Part shown: positions 1-5,435 of the stretch, one piece after another
Layout: every line of letters begins with the position of its first letter
Numbering within the stretch: the stretch's first letter is position 1
Origin: Chloroflexota bacterium
Lineage (GTDB): Bacteria; Chloroflexota; Limnocylindria; Limnocylindrales; CSP1-4
Length of the DNA: 7,274 nucleotides
NCBI GenBank assembly: GCA_016875645.1
Contig: VGPE01000143.1
Span: forward strand, 1 to 7,274
Direction: 5' to 3'
Notes under the pieces: generated by a model
What the model saw: the letters and a program-made list of their open reading frames with translations, nothing else
The model's database searches: none
Told to the model about the DNA's origin: nothing
Translations under genes and position numbers: made by a program

Positions 1-672
<672 letters not shown>

Positions 673-724
673 GAGCTCCCGGCCCCCCGGTCCCCGCCGC
701 CTGGCCCCCGATCGAGCCGCGTAT

Positions 725-900
725 CACTGTGGCGACTGGTACGCGACCATTCACCGCCAAGCGGGCCCACCCATCAGCCTACGGACTGGTAGGTGTTGTT
801 GGGCGCACAGCGGCCCGCTCATCCGGCTCGCTCCACGCACGATTTCGTCTTCCGAACCCGCTTCCGGCTCAGTGGCGACCGCGTACCAGTCCGTCCAGTG
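725..900. repeat. Imperfect long inverted repeat
   Basis: The left arm begins at 725 with CACTG, then four unmatched bases, then GACTGGTACGCG (734-745). The reverse complement of the right arm shows the same pattern: CACTG (from 896-900), four bases, GACTGGTACGCG (from 880-891). Further in, AAGCGGG (759-765) matches the complement of CCCGCTT (857-863), with a 3-base length difference in the intervening segments. The 12-base core is perfect. The arms could form a large branched RNA or DNA hairpin, or be the ends of a small decayed mobile element. No target-site duplication or transposase is seen. The pairing is direct observation; the function is unknown. Confidence 0.45.
777..794 (+). terminator. 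Possible clpX transcription terminator hairpin (weak)
   Basis: GCCTAC and GTAGGT pair around a six-base loop (GGACTG), with one G-U closing pair. A T-containing but not T-rich tail (gttgttg) follows. It lies about 105 bases after the clpX stop. The stem is short, so this is only a candidate. It sits within the arms of the larger inverted repeat at 725-900, which could instead be the functional structure. Confidence 0.2.
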
Positions 901-1015
901 CTGACCGACAGTAACACGAGGCCGCGCAGGGGCCCGACCGGGTCCCGGAGCCACGCGGCCACGTCTCGACCGCGCGTCGGGTAGGCCGCCTCGAGCACGT
1001 TCGCCGCCGCGACGC

Positions 1016-1141
1016 GCCGACGGTTGGTGGTCGTGCCAGTTCAACTGGAAGACCGACCGATCGTGGGCGGGCACGTGCCGCCGGCTCATCGTCGAGTTGA
1101 CCGATGGCTCGTCGCACGTGGCGGAGTTCGACTTTCGCTGA
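1016..1141 (+). pseudogene. Remnant of the C-terminus of a PxKF-domain (secreted or surface) protein
   Basis: Translating from 1016 in the frame that ends with TGA at 1139-1141 gives a tail containing QFNWKTDRSWAGTCR and, a few residues on, ELTDGSSHVAEF, ending in FR before the stop. From memory of the family, this matches the conserved end of PxKF domains, which often close secreted or cell-surface proteins of high-GC bacteria (aromatic-x-WKT-x-K/R-x-WAGTCR, then DGS-x-H-x-A-x-F-x-F). The frame is open back to 905 but has no ATG, GTG or TTG start, so it cannot be a normal gene. In another frame, VPVRPVL at 883-903 followed by TDSN resembles the PxKF motif that should lie some 50-60 residues before WKT, and the spacing fits. 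This suggests one domain broken by at least one frameshift. The start of the original gene is not seen. The tail is fairly sure; the frameshifted front part is tentative. Confidence 0.6.
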
Positions 1142-1189
1142 AGACACGCGTGGAGCATCCGTCGGCGCCCTGAGGCACCCAGGACCGGG

Positions 1190-1198
1190 TGCTACACT
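1190..1198 (+). promoter_or_regulatory. Candidate extended -10 promoter of the valS T-box transcript
   Basis: TGCTACACT reads as an extended -10 element: TG, one base, then TACACT (four of six consensus bases). No good -35 hexamer lies 16-18 bases upstream, as expected of extended -10 promoters. Transcription would start near 1205, just before Stem I of the T-box, which is where a leader of this class should begin. A closely similar TGCTACCAT precedes the next gene downstream of valS. Confidence 0.5.
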
Positions 1199-1386
1199 CG
1201 CGGACCTTCGGCGGTGACCGAGAGGAGTAGCGACGGGCCCGGCCGGCAGAGCGAGTGCGGGATGGTGGAAGCCGCGCGTGGCCGCCGACGCGAACGTCAC
1301 TTGCGAGCCGGAGCGGGAGGCGCCCAATAGCGCGCCGGGAGGGCTCCGACCCACCGTGGGCAGACCGCGGCTGGACCGGCGCCGAA

Positions 1387-1422
1387 CCAGCAGGTGGTAC
1401 CACGACCCCGTTCGTCCGCTGG
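1387..1422 (+). promoter_or_regulatory. T-box antiterminator
   Basis: Helix A1 pairs CCAGCAGG (1387-1394, A1392 bulged) with CCGCTGG (1416-1422). The canonical seven-base bulge TGGTACC (1395-1401) follows. Helix A2 pairs ACGA (1402-1405) with TCGT (1412-1415) around a six-base loop. Every part of the textbook element is present. Its 3' half is the same sequence as the 5' arm of the terminator, so the two folds exclude each other. Uncharged tRNA-Val should pair its ACCA end with TGGT and favour this fold. Confidence 0.88.
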
Positions 1423-1444
1423 ACGAGCGGGGCGTTCTGCTTCT
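1406..1444 (+). terminator. T-box intrinsic terminator (attenuator) before valS
   Basis: CCCCGTTCGTCC (1406-1417) and GGACGAGCGGGG (1421-1432) form an uninterrupted 12-pair stem with one G-U wobble and a three-base loop (GCT). A pyrimidine-rich tail TTCTGCTTCT (1435-1444) follows. It ends about 20 bases before the valS start. It should form by default when tRNA-Val is charged, stopping transcription. The tail is less T-rich than in low-GC bacteria. Confidence 0.85.
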
Positions 1445-1446
1445 AT

Positions 1447-1452
1447 GAGGAG
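1447..1452 (+). promoter_or_regulatory. valS ribosome binding site
   Basis: GAGGAG lies 12 bases before the ATG at 1465, directly after the terminator tail. The spacing is slightly long but acceptable. It is the only good Shine-Dalgarno sequence between the attenuator and the conserved ValRS N-terminus, and so it decides the start at 1465. Confidence 0.6.
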
Positions 1453-1464
1453 CACAACAGCACG

Positions 1465-4197
1465 ATGGCCGACGCGACCGAGACCAGGGAGCTGAGCCGC
1501 GCCTACCAGCCGGAGACCGTTGAACAGGCGCTCTACGAGCGCTGGCTCGCGGCCGACGTGTTCGCGCCCGACGGTCGCGGCTCGCGCACCGACGAATCGA
1601 AACCGCCGTTCGTCGTGATCCAGCCGCCGCCGAACATCACCGGCTCGCTGCACCTGGGCCACGCCCAGCGGACCGCGGTCGAGGACCTGATGATTCGGCA
1701 CGCCCGAATGCAGGGTCGGCCGACCCTGTTCCTGCCCGGCCTGGACCACGCGTCGATCGCGGCACAGTTCGTGCTGGACAAGATCATCGCCGCCGAGGGC
1801 GAGACGCGCGCCAGCCTGGGGCGTGAGCGCTACCTCGAGCGGATGCGGCGCTTCGTCGACGAGACGCGGCCGGTCATGCTCGGCCAGCAGCGACGGGTGG
1901 GCGCCTCGGCCGACTGGGGACGCCTGCGCTACACGATGGATGACGGTTCCGCCAAGGCCGTCCGCGAGGCATTCGCCCGCCTGTATCGCGACGGGCTCGC
2001 GTACCGAGCCGAAGCGCTGGCCAATTGGTGCCCGGGCTGCCACACGAGCGTGTCCGACCTCGAGGTCATCCCCACGCCGGAGATCGGCCGTCTGTGGACG
2101 ATTCGTTACCACCTGGTCGACGAGACGACCGGCCGGCCCGCGCCCGATCGCTGGATCGCCATCGCGACGACCCGTCCCGAGACGCTCCTGGGCGATGTTG
2201 CCGTGGCCGTCCACCCTGCCGACGAGCGGTACCGCGACCTCGTCGGGCGCCGGGTGCTGCTGCCGCTCCAGGAGCGACCGATCCCGGTGATCGCCGACGA
2301 GCACGTCCAGCGCGAGTTCGGCACCGGCGCGGTCAAGATCACGCCCGCCCACGACCACGACGACGAGGCGATGGCCCGCCGCCACGGGCTGCCATTCCTG
2401 GACGTCATGGACGACCAGGCGCGCATCAACGAGCGGGGCGGTCGGTATTCCGGCCTGAACCGCTACGACGCGCGCCAGCGCGTGCTCGCCGACCTCGAGT
2501 TGGTCGGTGACCTCGAGGGCTCGCGCACGCACGAGATGGTGATCGGACGCTGCCAGCGGTCGAACGACGTGATCGAGCCGCGCCTCAAGACCCAGTGGTT
2601 CATCCGGACGGGGCCGCTGGCCGAGGCGGCGCTTGCGGCGACGCGCTCGGGGCGCACGCGGATCGTGCCCGAGCGGTTCGAGAAGGTGTGGGAGCACTGG
2701 CTGACGAACATCCGCGATTGGAACGTCAGCCGCCAGCTGTGGTGGGGTCACCGGATTCCGGCCTGGTATTGCCCGGACGGCCACGTGACCGTTACCGCCG
2801 AGCCCGGTGGACCGACAGCGTGCGAGGCCTGCGGCCGCGTGTCAGCCGAGCTGACACAGGAGTCGGACATCTTCGACACGTGGTTCAGCTCGGGGCTCTG
2901 GCCCTTCTCCACGCTCGGCTGGCCGGACGACGCCTCGGACTACCGGCGCTTCTACCCCACGTCGGTCATGGAGACCGCGTACGACATCATCTTCTTCTGG
3001 GTCGCCCGGATGATGATGCTGGGCATTCACCTGACCGGCGAGGCGCCCTTCCACACCGTCTACCTGTCCGGGCTCGTGCGCGACCCGTACGGGCAGAAGA
3101 TGTCCAAGACCAAGGGCAATGTCGTCGATCCGCTGGTGACGATCGAGGAGTTCGGCGCGGACGCGCTGCGGTTCGCGCTGATCCAGGGCACCACGCCCGG
3201 CAACGACACGCGCCTCGGCCGGCCCAAGCTGGAGAACGCCCGCAACTTTGCGAACAAGCTCTGGAACGCGGCCCGCTTCGTGCTCGGGGCCCGCCCGGGC
3301 TCCATCCCGGCCGGGAGCGCGCGCCGCGCCCCGGACGGCACCCACCTCGGCCCGGCCGAGCGCTGGATCCGTTCCCGAGCGGCCGCCGCTGTCGCCGACG
3401 TGGACGCGGCGTTCGCCGACTGTGCCTTCGGGGAGGGCGCCCGGGTCCTGTACGAGGCGATCTGGAACGAGTTCTGCGACTGGGGCATCGAGGTCGCCAA
3501 GGTTCGCCTCGCCGACGAATCGGCACCGCCCGCGGAGCGCGAGGCCACGTGGTGGACCCTGGTGGAGGGCCTGGACACGTACCTGCGGCTGCTGCACCCG
3601 GTGATGCCCTTCGTGACCGAAGCGATCTGGAGCGCGATGCCGCACGCCACGGATGACCCGGGCCTGCTGATCGTGGCCGGTTGGCCGCTCGCCGGCGCAC
3701 GCGACGCCTCGCTCGAGGCCGAAGTGGGGGCGTTCGTGGAGGTGATCCGAGCGATCCGGAACGCGCGCGCCGAGGCACGGATCGAGCCGGCCGCATGGCT
3801 GCCGGTGGACCTGCTCGTCCCGGGCAGGTTCGCTTCCACGTTCGAGCGCCTTCGGCCGGCCATCGAGCGGCTCGCGAGAGCGCGACCACTGGCGCCGCAT
3901 CCAAGCCTCGAGGCCCTGCGCGCGGCGGCAGGTGTGGATGGCTTTGCGGTCATCGCAAGCGAGATGGAGGCCATGGTCGGACGTGGTCCAGCGAGCGCGT
4001 CGTCCGCCGATCTCGACCGGGCGCGGCTCGAGCGGGAGCTGGTCACGGCGGAAGGGCTGCTGGACGCGGCCCGGGCTCGCCTCGCCAACGAGGCGTTCGC
4101 GTCGAAGGCGCCGGCGGCCATCGTCCACGGCGCCCGCGAGCGCGCGGCGGACCTGGAAGACCAGGTGACACGGCTGCGCCGTCGGCTTCATGGCTGA
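1465..4197 (+). CDS. valS: Valyl-tRNA synthetase
   Basis: This cytoplasmic class Ia enzyme charges tRNA-Val with valine and hydrolyses mischarged Thr-tRNA-Val. The protein is 910 residues, within the usual bacterial range (about 880-950). In order it shows PPPNITGSLHLGHA with the HIGH-type motif HLGH (63-66), a Cys pair NWCPGC (C189, C192), the CP1 editing-domain signature ATTRPET (about 234-240), and SRQLWWGHRIPAWY. A zinc-knuckle-like segment follows (C436, H440, C453, C456), then DTWFSSGLWPFS (from 471), DIIFFWVARMM and the KMSKS-type KMSKT (545-549). The anticodon-binding domain includes WNEFCDWGIEVAK, and a C-terminal coiled-coil arm contains ASKAPAAIVHGARER. I chose ATG 1465 because it follows the T-box terminator and a GAGGAG site. 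The same frame stays open back to a GTG at 1255, but that would translate the riboswitch. Expression should rise when tRNA-Val is uncharged. No domain is missing. Confidence 0.97.
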   Translation: MADATETRELSRAYQPETVEQALYERWLAADVFAPDGRGSRTDESKPPFVVIQPPPNITGSLHLGHAQRTAVEDLMIRHARMQGRPTLFLPGLDHASIAAQFVLDKIIAAEGETRASLGRERYLERMRRFVDETRPVMLGQQRRVGASADWGRLRYTMDDGSAKAVREAFARLYRDGLAYRAEALANWCPGCHTSVSDLEVIPTPEIGRLWTIRYHLVDETTGRPAPDRWIAIATTRPETLLGDVAVAVHPADERYRDLVGRRVLLPLQERPIPVIADEHVQREFGTGAVKITPAHDHDDEAMARRHGLPFLDVMDDQARINERGGRYSGLNRYDARQRVLADLELVGDLEGSRTHEMVIGRCQRSNDVIEPRLKTQWFIRTGPLAEAALAATRSGRTRIVPERFEKVWEHWLTNIRDWNVSRQLWWGHRIPAWYCPDGHVTVTAEPGGPTACEACGRVSAELTQESDIFDTWFSSGLWPFSTLGWPDDASDYRRFYPTSVMETAYDIIFFWVARMMMLGIHLTGEAPFHTVYLSGLVRDPYGQKMSKTKGNVVDPLVTIEEFGADALRFALIQGTTPGNDTRLGRPKLENARNFANKLWNAARFVLGARPGSIPAGSARRAPDGTHLGPAERWIRSRAAAAVADVDAAFADCAFGEGARVLYEAIWNEFCDWGIEVAKVRLADESAPPAEREATWWTLVEGLDTYLRLLHPVMPFVTEAIWSAMPHATDDPGLLIVAGWPLAGARDASLEAEVGAFVEVIRAIRNARAEARIEPAAWLPVDLLVPGRFASTFERLRPAIERLARARPLAPHPSLEALRAAAGVDGFAVIASEMEAMVGRGPASASSADLDRARLERELVTAEGLLDAARARLANEAFASKAPAAIVHGARERAADLEDQVTRLRRRLHG

Positions 4198-4201
4198 GCG
4201 T

Positions 4202-4224
4202 CACCGACGGCCGGCCGAACGGTG
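4202..4224 (+). terminator. Possible hairpin after valS (weak)
   Basis: CACCG (4202-4206) and CGGTG (4220-4224) pair, with a further CGG/CCG (4208-4210 with 4215-4217) inside. It begins five bases after the valS stop. There is no T-run, so it may be a factor-independent terminator of the GC-rich kind, an operator next to the downstream promoter, or chance. Confidence 0.22.
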
Positions 4225-4229
4225 TCCGC

Positions 4230-4238
4230 TGCTACCAT
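4230..4238 (+). promoter_or_regulatory. Candidate extended -10 promoter for the zinc-ribbon gene pair
   Basis: TGCTACCAT has the same TG-C-TAC form as the candidate promoter of the valS leader. There is no clear -35 element. Transcription would start at about 4245-4246, giving a leader of only about 16 bases before the GTG at 4262. This implies that the following gene is not wholly dependent on read-through from valS. Confidence 0.42.
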
Positions 4239-4261
4239 GCCGGCGATGACGGAGCACGCGC

Positions 4262-4996
4262 GTGCCGCTTGAGTTCCTGAGGCGCGGCGGAAGGCGCGAC
4301 GCGCAACCGGCGGCGTCCGCACCCATTCCCGAGGAGATCGAGGGCGAGGACTACTCGCTGCGGTTGTACTACTCGGCCAAGAGCAGCGATGGCATTCGCA
4401 TGGCCGCTCGACCCGGAGCAACCGAGGAGCTGCCCTCGATGTTGTTCGAGTTGGCGACGAATCCTGTCGAGGTGGTCGAGCCGCGGCCCGTGGAGTTCGG
4501 GCTGGCCAGTCCCATCATCGAGCGGCCGGACGAGGCGTTGGCCTGGCTCAACGCCCATCGCGATCTGTCACCGGTCACGCGCCATGCGCTGGTGGTCCTG
4601 GAGCGCCTGGATGCCATCGACCTCGCGTTCGACACGTTTGTCTGCGGGCTGCTGGACGGCGAGCTCGACACGGCCGGCTATCCGAGCTACAGCGCCATCG
4701 TCGGCGGCCTCGCGTCCCACTGGGACGAGGCGACCGGCGAGATGATCGTGCGCGCCGTGCTCGGCTGGGGTGGCAAGGGCGTGCGGGGCGACACGGATCG
4801 GACCGCCGGCCGTCTGCTCTCCCAGATCTTCGCCAATCTCGTCGCCAATCGACACGCGCTGGGGCTGGCGCCAACCGATCGGCCGGTGCCGGCAGCCGGA
4901 CAGGGTGGCCTGGTGTGTGCTCACTGCGGGTTCGCATCGGCCCATGCGCGCGCGTTCTACTGCCCCAAGTGCGGGATGCGCCTCCTGCGCGGGTAG
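4262..4996 (+). CDS. Uncharacterised protein with C-terminal zinc ribbon
   Basis: I do not recognise the family. The protein has 244 residues and no signal peptide or membrane segment. The N-terminus is basic (MPLEFLRRGGRR), followed by a Pro/Glu-rich linker. The central part, about residues 85-200, looks like a folded, mostly helical domain (for example WLNAHRDLSPVTRHALVVL). The C-terminus is a compact zinc ribbon, C219-x2-C222-x11-C234-x2-CG (C237), the short form often fused to diverse bacterial proteins. The GTG start is supported by GGAG (4251-4254) seven bases upstream. It begins 64 bases after valS with its own candidate promoter, and the FmdB-like gene follows 42 bases after its stop, so these two are probably co-transcribed. 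Zinc binding is inferred from the cysteines; a nucleic-acid or protein-binding role is possible but not shown. Confidence 0.85.
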   Translation: MPLEFLRRGGRRDAQPAASAPIPEEIEGEDYSLRLYYSAKSSDGIRMAARPGATEELPSMLFELATNPVEVVEPRPVEFGLASPIIERPDEALAWLNAHRDLSPVTRHALVVLERLDAIDLAFDTFVCGLLDGELDTAGYPSYSAIVGGLASHWDEATGEMIVRAVLGWGGKGVRGDTDRTAGRLLSQIFANLVANRHALGLAPTDRPVPAAGQGGLVCAHCGFASAHARAFYCPKCGMRLLRG

Positions 4997-5038
4997 GCGC
5001 GCACCGACTGCCCGATCGCGCCAAGGAGCTCGCCCCCC

Positions 5039-5392
5039 GTGCCCATCTACGACTACATCTGTTCCAGCTGTGGCCATCGTGTGGAGGTCCTGCACGGCGT
5101 CCACGATGAACGGCCACGGACCTGCGAGCGGTGCGGTGGCCAGATGCGCAAGGCCTTCGCTCCGCCGACGATCATGTTCAAGGGCACCGGCTGGGCCAAG
5201 AAGGAGCGACGGTCCGCTCGCGGCACCAGCCAGCCGGCGACGGGAGATGAAGCGTCGCCTGCCGACGGGGACCGAAGCTCGGCTCGGTCCGGGGCCGAAG
5301 AGGCGTCCACTGGGTCCGGCGACAGCGCCCGGTCGAACGGCGATTTGGCGGCCAGGGGTTCATCGTCCGGCGGCGGGTCGGAGAGCGGCTGA
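5039..5392 (+). CDS. FmdB-family zinc-ribbon protein
   Basis: This is a small protein of 117 residues. The first 50 or so are the FmdB/CxxC_CXXC_SSSS-type domain: the MPIYDYICSSCG start, C8-x2-C11, then C29-x2-C32 within RTCERCGGQMRKAF, followed by PPTIMFKGTGWAKKE, typical of the family's end. FmdB was named for a putative regulator next to formamidase genes; for most members no function is known, and I do not claim one here. From about residue 57 on, the tail is low in complexity (Ser, Gly, Ala, Asp) and likely disordered. Such tails are common in the family but vary in length. The GTG start has AAGGAG (5023-5028) ten bases upstream. It lies 42 bases after the 244-residue zinc-ribbon gene on the same strand, so the two probably form an operon. 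It converges with the minus-strand gene that ends 43 bases away. Confidence 0.92.
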   Translation: MPIYDYICSSCGHRVEVLHGVHDERPRTCERCGGQMRKAFAPPTIMFKGTGWAKKERRSARGTSQPATGDEASPADGDRSSARSGAEEASTGSGDSARSNGDLAARGSSSGGGSESG

Positions 5393-5401
5393 AGAGTCGA
5401 C

Positions 5402-5424
5402 CGGCGCGCGCCGCCCACTGGCGG
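5402..5424. terminator. Possible shared terminator between convergent genes (weak)
   Basis: Only 43 bases separate the two convergent stops. They hold a perfect 12-base palindrome (5402-5413, CGGCGCGCGCCG) overlapping a five-pair hairpin CCGCC-CACT-GGCGG (5411-5424). Either could work from both sides. Neither has a T-run, so the call rests on position and pairing only. Confidence 0.25.
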
Positions 5425-5435
5425 ACGCTGCACCG

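Larger units (their letters stand above)
673..1189. other. Long non-coding stretch between clpX and the valS leader
   Basis: About 500 bases hold no convincing intact gene on either strand. The open frames here have no recognisable domain, no good ribosome binding site and biased composition. Items that can be named inside it, each listed separately, are an imperfect long inverted repeat, a short hairpin that might end the clpX transcript, and a PxKF-domain remnant near its right end. I see no tRNA or other RNA gene. The remnant suggests that the stretch is at least partly a decayed gene. Confidence 0.6.
1205..1444 (+). promoter_or_regulatory. T-box riboswitch specific for tRNA-Val (GUC specifier), upstream of valS
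   Basis: T-boxes bind a tRNA and sense whether it is charged. Stem I features are the GAGAGGAGTAG block (1220-1230), containing the AGTA of the specifier-loop S-turn (1226-1229), and a distal hairpin GCGG/CCGC (1257-1260 with 1272-1275) around GATGGTGGAAG, the usual GGUG-x-AAG-type loop. On the 3' side of Stem I, GAAC-GTC-AC (1292-1300) presents the specifier GTC (1296-1298), a valine codon read by tRNA-Val(GAC). The T-box sequence AGGTGGTACCACG (1392-1404) then forms the antiterminator. Its bulge starts with TGGT, complementary to ACCA, the 3' end of a tRNA with discriminator A, as expected for tRNA-Val. The specifier, the bulge and the adjacent valS gene agree independently. The leader acts by transcription attenuation. 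The middle stems (about 1311-1386) were not resolved. Confidence 0.93.

Noticed and set aside
734..891. The inverted repeat as an integron attC site or insertion-sequence terminal repeats
   Set aside because: There is no GTTRRRY-type core, no integrase or transposase, and no target duplication, so I kept it only as an unexplained inverted repeat.
751..1158. A 135-residue minus-strand open frame in the clpX-valS spacer
   Set aside because: One stretch (TVGQHWTDWYAVATEPEAG) looks protein-like, but the rest does not. It has no ribosome binding site, spans the inverted repeat, and is antisense to the PxKF remnant.
1297..2784. A 495-residue open frame on the minus strand opposite valS
   Set aside because: It is a shadow of valS and also covers the T-box. 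Composition is biased and no domain is visible.
2842..4191. A 449-residue open frame on the minus strand opposite the valS 3' half
   Set aside because: It is antisense to conserved ValRS motifs, with no recognisable domain or start signal.
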